The notes under the pieces: model-generated
The model's input: only the letters and a program-made list of their open reading frames with translations
Told to the model about the DNA's origin: nothing
Database searches by the model: none
Translations under genes and position numbers: made by a program
Shown here: piece by piece, positions 54,504-63,405 of the stretch
Layout of the letters: every line of letters starts with the position of its first letter
How positions within the stretch are numbered: position 1 is the stretch's first letter
Origin: Thermodesulforhabdaceae bacterium
Lineage (GTDB): Bacteria > Desulfobacterota > Syntrophobacteria > Syntrophobacterales > Thermodesulforhabdaceae
DNA length: 64,000 nucleotides
Assembly: GCA_037482015.1 (NCBI GenBank)
Contig: JBBFKT010000006.1
Span: 1 to 64,000 of the forward strand
Direction: 5' to 3'

Positions 54504-56559
54504 TAGTGTTATTCTAGTTTTAATTGTTCTTTGCTTCGGCATTAACCTGTCTGAAATCTCCATGCCCTGGTTTGTCACGGGGACTGGCGTTATCTGTCTG
54601 GATCTATTGCTTTCAATTCGGAATAACACCTGGAGATTGGGTTTGCCCCGCTGGCTTTTAAATATTCTGGCCCTTTCTGTTATTATTGCCACGGCTCTTC
54701 GCTTAAATTGGGATAATGCTGTAAATGTTCTTTTGGAGTGTTTTATTTGTCTTACGGCAATAAAGTGGATAGAGCGTCAAAAAGTTCGAGACTATTTGCA
54801 GATACTTGCTCTATGCCTTTTTGCTCTTGTAAGCCATGCTTTTTTTACCTTTAGCATGGCTTATCTTTTGACCATAATGGCAACCATGGTTATCGCCACA
54901 TCCGCTCTTGTTATTCTTACCGGATTTGCTGAATTGGAAAAGCAAAATCAACTTTCCGACGCCCAGTATAACCTTCCCCTTTCATGGCTTTTTGGTTTTT
55001 CTATTGTCTTTCTCCTGGTATCTTTCCCTTTATCTTTTATTCTTTTCTTCATACTTCCGAGAACTGAAACACCTTTTATCGCCTTTCTTAATCGAGAACA
55101 GATAAGCTATTCTGGTTTTTCGAATGTTGTTGAGTTAGGAAGTGTTGAGAGGATTCAAGAAGATGAGACAGTAGCTTTTAGAGCGATAGTTCAGGATCTT
55201 CCGGCTAATATTCCAAGATACTGGCGTGGGCTTGTTTACGATAGCTTTGACGGAAGTTCGTGGAAATCGTCAACCGTTCAAACTTTAGAAGGAAAGGTAA
55301 AGGATCTTTTGCCCTCATTCGCTGGAAAGTCCACCGAAGTTATCCCTTATGAACATACAGTTCATCAAACTATTATTATGGAATCTTCAGGACATAAATT
55401 TTTATTTTGTCTAGACATTCCAGTTTCGGTAAAGGGGCTTGCAAAGGGGCGAATTACTTCTATCCAGGGAGAACGGGTGTTTATAGTAGATCGTCCTGTG
55501 GATAGACGGGTAAAATATGAGTGCATTTCAGAGTTAAAACTTTATGAAGCGGAGCTTACCGAAAAAGAGTGGAAACACTATATATCTATTCCTGAGGGAT
55601 GGGAAAGCGAAGAATCAATCCGCCGTATTGTGCAGGAAATTGTTGGATCTTCGGAGGATAAGATAGAAATTGCCTGGAAATTTATAAATTGGCTGAAAAC
55701 TCCACCTTTTCAGTATGCAGCATCGGGACTTCCTCTGTCTAGCACAGCGCTGGAGGACTTTCTTCTAAAGACTAGAAAGGGAAATTGCGAATATTTTGCT
55801 TCAGCCCTAGCTGTTATGTTGAGAATGGTTGGCATCCCCGCGAGACTTGTTGGAGGTTACTACGGAGGCTATTACCATCCCTTGGGGTCTTATTATCTTG
55901 TGCTTCAGAAAAACGCTCATGTTTGGGTGGAAGCTTTCTTCCAAAGTTCTAACGATTACCAGGGTATTATAAGAGGCAGATGGATTAGGCTGGAGCCTAC
56001 TCCTCTTCCTCCTGATTTAGATCGCAGGATTCGCTTGAGCCTGTGGTTTAGAATAAGGCTTGCTTTAGATTTTGTTCAATATTCCTGGAACAGATTGGTT
56101 ATCCAGTATGATATGAAAGAGCAGGAAAGAATTGCAAAGAAGATGGGAGAAAGAGTTTTTCATTTTCGAAAAACCCTGTCTTCTATTAAAAATCTAAATT
56201 TAGCTAAAGAATTGAAAGTTCTTAAGGAAATGATAATTAAAAATCAGGTAAAGATTGGCATAATAGTAATTGTTGGTATTTTTCTTGCTGTTGCATTATT
56301 AAAATTGAGATCACGGGTTTATCGGAGAAATCATGAGCTACTGTTAAGAGATTTTGAACGTCATTTTAGCCGAAAATATGCTGCTCGCCAGCCCAATGAA
56401 ACCCTTAGGGAATGGTTTTCTCGAATAGCAGATGATCTTAATCGAGTAGAAAGAGATCGCGGATATGCTTTCATCGATCTATACGAACGGTGCCTTTACG
56501 GGCCTCAAAATTTTAGAGAAGATGATATAAAGCATTTGAAGGATCTTCTTCGTTTTTAG
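54487..56559 (+). CDS. TgpA-like membrane protein with DUF3488 and transglutaminase domain
   Basis: 690 residues from the ATG at 54487 (54478 also possible). Residues ~1-190 contain about five to six membrane helices (DUF3488). Then comes an extracytoplasmic transglutaminase-like domain (~390-520), and a further helix near residue 585 (VKIGIIVIVGIFLAVALL) leads to a cytosolic tail. Catalytic Cys lies in GNCEYFASALAVML and His in NAHVWVEAFF; the third position reads RLEPTP, with Glu where Asp is usual. It overlaps the DUF58 gene by 17 bases. With MoxR and DUF58 it forms a conserved bacterial module. Substrate unknown. Confidence 0.88.
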   Translation: MKFLLDSVILVLIVLCFGINLSEISMPWFVTGTGVICLDLLLSIRNNTWRLGLPRWLLNILALSVIIATALRLNWDNAVNVLLECFICLTAIKWIERQKVRDYLQILALCLFALVSHAFFTFSMAYLLTIMATMVIATSALVILTGFAELEKQNQLSDAQYNLPLSWLFGFSIVFLLVSFPLSFILFFILPRTETPFIAFLNREQISYSGFSNVVELGSVERIQEDETVAFRAIVQDLPANIPRYWRGLVYDSFDGSSWKSSTVQTLEGKVKDLLPSFAGKSTEVIPYEHTVHQTIIMESSGHKFLFCLDIPVSVKGLAKGRITSIQGERVFIVDRPVDRRVKYECISELKLYEAELTEKEWKHYISIPEGWESEESIRRIVQEIVGSSEDKIEIAWKFINWLKTPPFQYAASGLPLSSTALEDFLLKTRKGNCEYFASALAVMLRMVGIPARLVGGYYGGYYHPLGSYYLVLQKNAHVWVEAFFQSSNDYQGIIRGRWIRLEPTPLPPDLDRRIRLSLWFRIRLALDFVQYSWNRLVIQYDMKEQERIAKKMGERVFHFRKTLSSIKNLNLAKELKVLKEMIIKNQVKIGIIVIVGIFLAVALLKLRSRVYRRNHELLLRDFERHFSRKYAARQPNETLREWFSRIADDLNRVERDRGYAFIDLYERCLYGPQNFREDDIKHLKDLLRF

Positions 56560-56581
56560 AAATCCAAAATAAGGAGAAACC

Positions 56582-59104
56582 ATGTCCGAGGAATTTCCCT
56601 TTGTAAAGATTATCAGGGCTTCGGCAGGTTCCGGGAAGACCTACCAGCTTACGTTGAATTATCTACGGCATTTAAATCAAAAGAATGTAGATGTTTCCGT
56701 TATTCGCTCAATTCTGGCTATAACTTTTACGAACAAAGCCGCCGCTGAAATGAAGCATCGAATCATAAAAGCTCTTAAAGAAATCGCTATTGGAACAAAC
56801 AATAATTTGAGCAAAACCACAGGGATTTCGAAAGAGGATGCTGCACGATGGCTTGATATAATAATTCTAAATTATGATGATTTCCGAGTTCAAACGATCG
56901 ATAGTTTTGTTTTTTATCTTTTGCGAGCAATGGCGTGGGAAATGCGCATTAGACCTGATATAGAACCCGAATTTAATGTTAATCGAATACTGGATAAAGC
57001 CTTTGGGCGGCTACTTCTCAAGACAGGAGATGATGAATCTCTAAAAAACATGTTTGTAGAAGCTCTAAGGTGTTTTCTTGAATTAGAGCAGGCTTCGAGT
57101 TTCAATCCTGAAAGACATTTTAAGAAAAGAATCAAGAACATTTTCGACATTTTTTCAAAGAATGAAAAACTTAAGGGCACGCATTCCAATGCGTCTATAA
57201 CTAAAGACTGTCTGGATGATATAAAAAAGCAGGTCTCCAAACTGGCTAAAGAAATTTTGGATGATTGTGACAAGAAAAAAATAACACTCCATAAGCGTGC
57301 TAGGAGCGCTTTGGAAAGACTCACAAAAGATGATTGTGGACAAATCTATTCTGAATATTTTGAAAAAAGTAGCGTGTCCAAACTTATTACAAAATCTTCT
57401 CAAAAATCATTGAACCTAAACAATATTGAAGAACTTTATACTCTTCTAAAAGAGTCTCTTCAAGAATGCTGGCTAACTTACGGTATGGCTAGGGTAGCTC
57501 CTTATTCTAATCTTCTTTCCGAACTTACAAAAGAAATGGAATTTATATGCAAAAACGATGGCGTTATTCTTTATGAACAATGGAATAGAATGGTTCTTGA
57601 GCATCTTAACGAAAATGTGCCGTTAGTCTATTTTTCCTTGGGAGAAAAGCTCAAACATTTTCTTATTGATGAATTCCAGGACACGAGTCGAACTCAATGG
57701 AAGGTTCTTTTTCCGCTTATCGAAAATGCTCTTTCCGAAGGTGGAAGTTTTCTCTGCGTAGGTGATCCCAAGCAGTCCATTTACATGTGGCGTCAGGCAG
57801 ATCCAGGCCTTTTTGATAAAGTGACGGAAGTTTCTCGTAGTGCTCATCTAAAGGTAGAGCAACTCAGCATGAACTGGCGATCCGCCAAGGAAGTTGTCAA
57901 TTATAATAATCAGTTGTTTTCTTCCAATAGACTCGATGATAAGTTAAAGGAAATCATTAAAAAATATCTAGGCGACATGGCTTCAGATGATTTCGTAGAA
58001 GAATGCTTTGAGAATATCCGGGATAATTTTAAAAATGTAGTTCAAGAGCTTCCACCTGGTGCCAGATTGGGTGGCTCTGTAGAGAAAATATGCATAGAAG
58101 GTTCTAAAATCGAAGATAGAAACGCTAAGATTGAAGCTAATTTAATAGAAAAAATTCTGTATTTTGACAGAATAGGGGTGCCTTTTTCAGATATTACCGT
58201 GCTTGTTAGGACAAACGAGCAGAATAGACTGGTTTTTTCATGGCTTTGGGAAGCTGGTATTCCGGCAGTAACAGAACATTCGTTAAGAATTGAAAATGCT
58301 CCTACTGTCAAAGCTATTGTTAATTTTTTAAGGTTCGTGCGAGACTCAAAAGATGAGTGTTCGCTTGTAGGATTTCTTCAAAGTGAACTTGTTAAAGAAT
58401 TGAAAGGCATCGAAAGTTTTGATGAAAGCTGGATCTTGGAAGCAAGAGAGAAAAATCTTTCGCTTTTTGGATATATTCGGAAATTCCGGGATGATTTTTA
58501 CAAAGCCGTTCTAAAACCTTTTTTTGAAAGAGCTGGCTATGAAACAGCCTATGATATTACCAGATTGATAATACACCGCTTCGATGTAATGCGACGATTT
58601 CCCGAAGAAAGGTCTTTTGTGTTGAGATTTCTAGAGTTGATAAACAGCATGGAAGAAAGACTGGGAAGATTCGTTAGCCTTTCAGAGTTTGTATCATTAT
58701 GGGAGCAAGAAGGAGTGGAAGAGCGATTGGGCGTTCCGGAAAGGATTGGTGCTCAGCTTTTAGTTTCCGGCGAAGATGATTCTACAGAAGGCAACAATAA
58801 AGGTGCTGTGAGTATCATGACCATCCACGGAGCGAAAGGCTTGGAGTTTCCCGTTGTTATAGTGCCTTTTTTGGACTGGCGATCGAATAGGCAAGAAATA
58901 GTCGTGCTGGAGGATGGAAAACTTGTGAGGGTTTCTAAACCCTATCCACAGGAAGTCAAGAGTGCTATTTTGAAGGAGAAACGAAGAGAACTCACAGAGT
59001 CTTTTAACCTGCTCTATGTGGCTTTAACTCGAGCCAGAGATCATTTAGTGATTATGATCCCGAAAGATACATCCAGATTTCCAGTATCCAGTCTTTTAAT
59101 CTAA
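56582..59104 (+). CDS. UvrD/RecB-type (AddA-like) helicase lacking the nuclease domain
   Basis: An 840-residue superfamily 1A helicase. Motifs in order: Walker A RASAGSGKTYQL near residue 12, Ia ITFTNKAAAEMKHRI, II LIDEFQDTSRTQWKVLFP near residue 362, III CVGDPKQSIYMWRQADPGLF near residue 395, V SIMTIHGAKGLEFPVVIVPF near residue 745, and VI LLYVALTRARDHLV at the end. The layout is that of RecB/AddA subunits, which are ~1,100-1,250 residues long and end in a PD-(D/E)XK nuclease; this one stops 12 residues after motif VI. No AddB or RecC partner is adjacent. AAGGAG precedes the ATG. It follows the transglutaminase gene by 22 bases. Confidence 0.85.
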   Translation: MSEEFPFVKIIRASAGSGKTYQLTLNYLRHLNQKNVDVSVIRSILAITFTNKAAAEMKHRIIKALKEIAIGTNNNLSKTTGISKEDAARWLDIIILNYDDFRVQTIDSFVFYLLRAMAWEMRIRPDIEPEFNVNRILDKAFGRLLLKTGDDESLKNMFVEALRCFLELEQASSFNPERHFKKRIKNIFDIFSKNEKLKGTHSNASITKDCLDDIKKQVSKLAKEILDDCDKKKITLHKRARSALERLTKDDCGQIYSEYFEKSSVSKLITKSSQKSLNLNNIEELYTLLKESLQECWLTYGMARVAPYSNLLSELTKEMEFICKNDGVILYEQWNRMVLEHLNENVPLVYFSLGEKLKHFLIDEFQDTSRTQWKVLFPLIENALSEGGSFLCVGDPKQSIYMWRQADPGLFDKVTEVSRSAHLKVEQLSMNWRSAKEVVNYNNQLFSSNRLDDKLKEIIKKYLGDMASDDFVEECFENIRDNFKNVVQELPPGARLGGSVEKICIEGSKIEDRNAKIEANLIEKILYFDRIGVPFSDITVLVRTNEQNRLVFSWLWEAGIPAVTEHSLRIENAPTVKAIVNFLRFVRDSKDECSLVGFLQSELVKELKGIESFDESWILEAREKNLSLFGYIRKFRDDFYKAVLKPFFERAGYETAYDITRLIIHRFDVMRRFPEERSFVLRFLELINSMEERLGRFVSLSEFVSLWEQEGVEERLGVPERIGAQLLVSGEDDSTEGNNKGAVSIMTIHGAKGLEFPVVIVPFLDWRSNRQEIVVLEDGKLVRVSKPYPQEVKSAILKEKRRELTESFNLLYVALTRARDHLVIMIPKDTSRFPVSSLLI

Positions 59105-59109
59105 TCATA

Positions 59110-60549
59110 TCACTTTAAGCCGAGCCACTCATGAAGAGTAGGAGCCTTATACAGTGTGCTGAAGGTTATCTCATAGGGTAGGCGAGTTGTAAGGTCAAAG
59201 CCATTTTGGAATACAGAAACGGGTCTATCACAGGAGACAGTTATTACCACCACTTCAGGATGCTGACTTGTAAACCTTAAGGCAGAGTTAAACCGAGCGC
59301 CTCTGGATCTATCTTCATTTGTGACTGCCAGTCCATCAAGCAAGCATGAAAAGGCATAGAGATGAAGGTCTCTACCAATGTGAATTGCTCCGTCAAGCAT
59401 TGAAAGCCTGCAGGTAAGTTCTAGGTTTTTCCGAATTTTTAAAGAAAGTGGCTCGGCTAGATGCTGACCGGAAAGCTTTAGCGGTGTATGTCCAAGATCC
59501 ACAACTATGCATGCTCCATGTTGCTTTTCCGTGGCTTCCTGAACAATGTGCAGAACGATTGACAGCAGGTCGTCTCTAGTGTCGCTATCTAAATCTGATT
59601 CTACGAGAATTTCTTCAAACTCCACCAGGGATACTTTGCGATTTGTGGCGAGAAACTTTCCATCAGCAAAGCTACACACGATATTTTGGTTAATGTATAA
59701 GAATCCGTAAGTTTTGTGAAAATCCGCTATGATAGCCGGTGAAGAAATGTTTTCGGAAGCTATCCCCACAATGTGTTTTCCATCAGAGATTAGCGCCGTT
59801 TTAGAATTGTGAACAGCGGTTAGTAATTTACGGACGTGTTTTGTGTGGGTAAGAAGAGGTCTTTCGTAATGTGGAAATTTTATCAAAAAGTCTATCGTGC
59901 TCAGTTTAGATGGTTCAACAATAGCTAACATCCCTTCAGGTAGCATTCCTTCTTCGGGTGTTTTAGATATGTCTAGAATAGCCTCCAGGGTGCTCGAAAC
60001 CATGTAAGGCATATCCCAGCCTATGAGCAGGTTTAGTTCATCCATGATGTAATCTCGCACCGCGTAGGAAGCGTATTCTTTAAGCACGAGCCGGGAAGTA
60101 GCTGTATAAAAGGCGTCTTCTATGGCAAATTCATGGGAAAGCAAACATACAGCGTTTTCAAGCCATCGTTCTATAGGGCCTATTGAAGCTATGTCGGGAT
60201 GATGTTCAGCAAACCACATTTGATAGAATATATTCCCTGTTCTCCCTCCGTAGGAGATGATACCGCTCAGCCCTAGATCCTTTTCAGGAACGATTTCCCC
60301 AAAAAGTGTCATGCTATCCAATCTTAGAGGGCAACTAAGCCAGGCACTTGAATCAACGTAAAGTTCTTTTAGAGGCCGTTCGTGACCATCTAGAAGCCGA
60401 TAAGGATCGTAAAGAACCAGCGGATCATCATATTTTTCAGCATAAAGAAGAGCAACTCTAGTTGGTCTTCCGCAAAATCGCGAAAGCCCATCAGTAAGTC
60501 CTTCAAGAACGTTGAAAATTCTCAGGCGTTTGCTGAATTCAGAGACCAC
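59110..60549 (-). CDS. protein with C-terminal diadenylate-cyclase-like (DisA_N/DAC) domain
   Basis: 479 residues with a GTG start behind GAGGAAAG. The C-terminal ~130 residues carry the two DAC motifs: Asp386-Gly387-Ala388 in MLDGAIHIG, and Arg416-Gly-Ala-Arg-Phe-Asn-Ser-Ala in SRGARFNSALRF, followed by VVVITVSCDRPVSVF. The family makes c-di-AMP from two ATP. The second motif is usually RHR (GTRHRAA); here it is RFN, so activity needs testing. Residues 1-330 do not match a domain I can name; they may be a sensor domain of the DACN type. It is soluble. It is the last gene of a three-gene minus-strand operon with the zinc-finger and 143-residue proteins. Confidence 0.72.
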   Translation of the reverse strand: MVSEFSKRLRIFNVLEGLTDGLSRFCGRPTRVALLYAEKYDDPLVLYDPYRLLDGHERPLKELYVDSSAWLSCPLRLDSMTLFGEIVPEKDLGLSGIISYGGRTGNIFYQMWFAEHHPDIASIGPIERWLENAVCLLSHEFAIEDAFYTATSRLVLKEYASYAVRDYIMDELNLLIGWDMPYMVSSTLEAILDISKTPEEGMLPEGMLAIVEPSKLSTIDFLIKFPHYERPLLTHTKHVRKLLTAVHNSKTALISDGKHIVGIASENISSPAIIADFHKTYGFLYINQNIVCSFADGKFLATNRKVSLVEFEEILVESDLDSDTRDDLLSIVLHIVQEATEKQHGACIVVDLGHTPLKLSGQHLAEPLSLKIRKNLELTCRLSMLDGAIHIGRDLHLYAFSCLLDGLAVTNEDRSRGARFNSALRFTSQHPEVVVITVSCDRPVSVFQNGFDLTTRLPYEITFSTLYKAPTLHEWLGLK

Positions 60550-60580
60550 CTATCGACTTTCCTCACAGACAAAATTGCTT

Positions 60581-60859
60581 CTACTCCATAATGCCATCTT
60601 TGAGGTCTTCTGGAGACCACACGGGGATAGGACCCGATTGTCCCGTTTCCGGATCATAGCGATAACGATAGGAGCAAGGGTTTTTGTAAGTTGTGAACAT
60701 GTGTTTCCATCCTCGTTGGTAATAGGGGCAATCATCGTTAAAACAAACGTAGAAAAATTCAGATGTCCAGGTGGAAAAAAACGGCACTCGCCATTTTTTC
60801 ATTTTAGATCCACAATGAGGGCAAATGGATAGGTCTTTCTTCTCCTTACCTTGTTCCAT
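60581..60859 (-). CDS. small zinc-finger protein, Ogr/Delta-like
   Basis: 92 residues. A zinc-binding set is visible: CPHCGSKMKKW near residue 13 and CFNDDCPYYQRGW near residue 39, separated by FFSTWTSEFFY. The pattern resembles the Ogr/Delta zinc fingers of phage P2 activators, but the comparison is by motif only. The C-terminus has a YRYRYDPETGQ stretch. It starts 2 bases after the stop of the 143-residue protein and lies 31 bases upstream of the DAC-like gene, so it is part of that operon. DNA, RNA or protein binding are all possible. Confidence 0.75.
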   Translation of the reverse strand: MEQGKEKKDLSICPHCGSKMKKWRVPFFSTWTSEFFYVCFNDDCPYYQRGWKHMFTTYKNPCSYRYRYDPETGQSGPIPVWSPEDLKDGIME

Positions 60860-60861
60860 AT

Positions 60862-61293
60862 TTATTCACTCCCTTCATCTTCTTCTTTGAGTTCCTTTAT
60901 GCGCTGTTCAAATTCTTGTGGGTCGAAGTTTCGATTCCGCATGAAAAGATCCGCAAACTGTTTCATCGTTTCTTTCATGACTTCCTGATAGTTTGGAACG
61001 TATTGATCGAAAATTTCAGCAATTTTCTCATAGGAAAGCTGATTTAAATCTTCGCACAGGCGAAGATATTCTTCTCGTTTGTCTTCCGGAAGAGCTTTCA
61101 CCATATTTTGACCTAGAAGGTTTTCAAAAAGTCTATACATGTCGTTAAGAAGCTTTTTTAGGGATTCAGGTGAATGCTTTTCTCCCTTTTTCTCCACAAG
61201 GACTCTACAAAAATTCATAATGTAAGGGTTTTTCATAGAAAGAGGTGTGATTTGAGCAAGTTCTCGAGCTGACGGTGGTCTTTTAACAGTCAC
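60862..61293 (-). CDS. conserved-looking 143-residue protein of unknown function
   Basis: I do not recognise the family. It is a soluble, charged, mostly helical protein (LLNDMYRLFENLLGQNMVKA; EIFDQYVPNYQEVMKETMKQF) ending in a highly acidic tail KELKEEDEGSE. No cysteine pair, signal peptide or membrane helix. AAGGAGAC lies before the ATG. It is the first gene of the operon with the zinc-finger and DAC-like genes; codon use and spacing look genuine. Confidence 0.75.
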   Translation of the reverse strand: MTVKRPPSARELAQITPLSMKNPYIMNFCRVLVEKKGEKHSPESLKKLLNDMYRLFENLLGQNMVKALPEDKREEYLRLCEDLNQLSYEKIAEIFDQYVPNYQEVMKETMKQFADLFMRNRNFDPQEFEQRIKELKEEDEGSE

Positions 61294-61395
61294 TTTTGTC
61301 TCCTTTCTTTTTGCTTTTCGATTTGTAAAAAATTCATTACGGTTTATTTAACCACGTTTGTAAAACTGTTGCAATGGATAAGGAGAGAGCATGTT

Positions 61396-62034
61396 ATGAG
61401 TGGCGAGAATTACAAATCGATCATTCAATCTTATCTCGATAGGGCCTTTGCAAGAGGTATTGATCTGCTTAGAATTTCTATTCCAGCCCATTTAGAAGAC
61501 GATAAACTAGAATTCAAAGCCTTTGGGGCAAACTGTTTTATAAAAAAGGATGGGGTTTTTATTGACGGCTATAGTGAAGAAGGGCCTAAAGGAGTTCTCG
61601 TAAGCATTTACGCTCTTTATGCTCCTCAGAATGAAATAGCTACGGTAACTTCATGGCAGGCTTTTAGAGATTTGCCCAACAGTATGCCCTACTGGGGAGC
61701 TTTCAGATCCAACGCCGAGGAACCCCTTATTCCTTTCGTAGAGAAGGTTTTTTCTTTACGCCGAGAAATTTGTGATTGGCTTGGGGGATATTTTACCAGC
61801 GACACTCCTGGTGACTTTGCCTTTGTTGTTTTCCCTTTTCCGAAGATACCACTGCTTTACATTTTTTATCTCCCGGACGAAGAGTTTCCCGCTGAAGCCA
61901 AATGCCTTTTTGCTGCTCAAGATCCTTTTATGCCGGTTGATGCTCTTGCGGACGTTGCAGAACATACAAGCAGGCTTATGATAGAATTTGTTGAAAAAAA
62001 TTATGATAGCAAAAAGAAAATAGGAATGATCTAG
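61396..62034 (+). CDS. DUF3786-domain protein
   Basis: 212 residues from the ATG at 61396, chosen because AGGAGAG lies 8 bases upstream. The sequence IPLLYIFYLPDEEFPAEAKCLFA near residue 160 and SMPYWGAF near residue 96 fit the DUF3786 family of anaerobes, function unknown. It is soluble, with one conserved-looking cysteine pair (ANCFIK; AKCLFA). Divergent from the DAC-like operon and 97 bases before the preferred thioesterase start. Confidence 0.75.
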   Translation: MSGENYKSIIQSYLDRAFARGIDLLRISIPAHLEDDKLEFKAFGANCFIKKDGVFIDGYSEEGPKGVLVSIYALYAPQNEIATVTSWQAFRDLPNSMPYWGAFRSNAEEPLIPFVEKVFSLRREICDWLGGYFTSDTPGDFAFVVFPFPKIPLLYIFYLPDEEFPAEAKCLFAAQDPFMPVDALADVAEHTSRLMIEFVEKNYDSKKKIGMI

Positions 62035-62131
62035 TCAGTATCACTATAGCTGGAGTTCGGTGATAAAGGTGGATGGTAATAGATTGCAATTTATAAATAA
62101 TTTTTTATCAGGATCGTCTTTGGGGGAAACT

Positions 62132-62614
62132 ATGGGAAGTCATAAAAATTCAGTTGAATGTAAAGAAGAAGCAAGATTTACCGTAAGGATCCCAGTGACG
62201 ATTCACTTTGGGGATACAGATCCTTACGGAGTGGTCTATTTTGCTTCTTATTTCAGGTATTGTCATCATGGCATTGAAGCTTTTTTTAATCATTATGGTT
62301 TTCCACCGCATCAGTATTTTCGAAATGTTGAAAGAGGTTTTGGTCTTCCGGTGGTGGATGCTTCCTGCCGATTCCTTAAGCCTGTAAAGTATGGTGACGA
62401 ACTATGGCTTGATGTGTCTGTTAAAAGCTTCAAAAGCAAATCTGTTACTTTTGATTTTCGTTTTTACGAGAAAGCAAAAGAACTCCTTGTTGCCCAGGGT
62501 GAAGCTACCATCGTTGCAATAGATAGAACTTGGAGAGCCTGTGATCTGCCACCCGAAGTTCTTGAATGTCTTTCTAAGATTTGCGCGCCAAAACCAACTC
62601 CTACTACGGCATAG
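62132..62614 (+). CDS. acyl-CoA thioesterase, 4HBT/YbgC type
   Basis: 160 residues from the ATG at 62132, behind GGGGGAA; a GTG at 62060 in the same frame would add 24 residues without a clear ribosome binding site. The hot-dog fold signature HFGDTDPYGVVYFASYFRY near residue 25 contains the catalytic Asp of the 4-hydroxybenzoyl-CoA thioesterase family. SCRFLKPVKYGDELWLDV and AQGEATIVAIDR follow as usual. It releases free acids from acyl-CoA or acyl-ACP; the natural substrate is unknown. Confidence 0.9.
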   Translation: MGSHKNSVECKEEARFTVRIPVTIHFGDTDPYGVVYFASYFRYCHHGIEAFFNHYGFPPHQYFRNVERGFGLPVVDASCRFLKPVKYGDELWLDVSVKSFKSKSVTFDFRFYEKAKELLVAQGEATIVAIDRTWRACDLPPEVLECLSKICAPKPTPTTA

Positions 62615-62686
62615 AGTTAGTAGTCATTGTGGGAACGACGCGATATCGTTTCCTGATATTCTCTAATACAGAAAATCGTTACGCTT

Positions 62687-63088
62687 TTAATCAGATTTTG
62701 ATCTTTTTATGGGCAAAGACTTAACCGCGTTTTTAACTTTCTCAATATCGTCTCTTGAGAGATTGAAGTTTTTGTTTTTCTGAATTCCGAGATCGGTTGT
62801 AATGACCAGGTAGGCACCTAAAGGCACTCCAGCACTTTGGAGTGTTGCTTTTGCACAACCTATCTCGCAACCGTCAATTACAATCATAGCCGGAGCGTCC
62901 TTTGCAGATTGAACGAATCCACCGAGACGACCTCCAATTCCAGCTAGACAATACATTTTTCCAAAGCCTTCGACCGTGAGTTCTACTGCAGCCTGATTTG
63001 AAAGTTGCCCAACATTTGATCCACCGGAACAGGCAAGAATCATTATGTTGTCTTGTGGAGCTTCACAGCTACATTTTTCTACTGACAT
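62687..63088 (-). CDS. DGC-domain putative zinc-binding protein
   Basis: 133 residues. The family motif Asp-Gly-Cys is in VIDGCEIGCAKATLQSAG near residue 70. Other cysteines are CSCE near the N-terminus, ILACSGGSNVG near residue 18 and YCLAGIGG near residue 46. The DGC family (PF08859) is of unknown function, with proposed zinc binding, and often lies near ArsR and redox genes. AGGAGG lies before the ATG. It is the third gene of the arsR-thioredoxin operon. Confidence 0.88.
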   Translation of the reverse strand: MSVEKCSCEAPQDNIMILACSGGSNVGQLSNQAAVELTVEGFGKMYCLAGIGGRLGGFVQSAKDAPAMIVIDGCEIGCAKATLQSAGVPLGAYLVITTDLGIQKNKNFNLSRDDIEKVKNAVKSLPIKRSKSD

Positions 63089-63171
63089 TTATCTACACCT
63101 CCTTTTCACTATTTAGGTAGGGCGACTATTGGGTCACCCATACCCGAGCGAAGGCAATGTTCTTAATACGC

Positions 63172-63405
63172 TTATTTTTTAAGCCATTTTTTAACTTCTT
63201 CTTTGGTTGGCACTTTACCAACAGACTTCACTTCTCCATCTATGACGACGGCTGGAGTGCCAAATACCCCGTATGAGGCTATCTGATTGGGGTCGGTCAC
63301 TTTCTCTACATTTGCTGCAATTCCGCATTCTGCTAAAGCATCCATTACAATGGATGCAGTTTGTTTGCATCTGGGGCAACCAGGTCCTAAGATTTTCACA
63401 TCCAT
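63172..63405 (-). CDS. small thioredoxin-like protein with a CPRC active site
   Basis: 77 residues, thioredoxin fold without the N-terminal strand and helix. The active site is GPGCPRCKQTA with Cys10 and Cys13, and the cis-proline is in GVFGTPAVVIDG. It matches the redox-active disulfide protein 2 family (TM0996-like). It may reduce disulfides or handle metals or arsenicals with the neighbouring proteins. It overlaps the ArsR gene by 10 bases, so the two are translationally coupled. AGGAGG precedes its ATG inside the ArsR gene. Confidence 0.92.
   Translation of the reverse strand: MDVKILGPGCPRCKQTASIVMDALAECGIAANVEKVTDPNQIASYGVFGTPAVVIDGEVKSVGKVPTKEEVKKWLKK

Noticed and set aside
62615-62686. 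Hairpin between the thioesterase and DGC genes
   Set aside because: The pairing around GGAACGAC/ATCGTTTCC needs bulges and has no T-tract.
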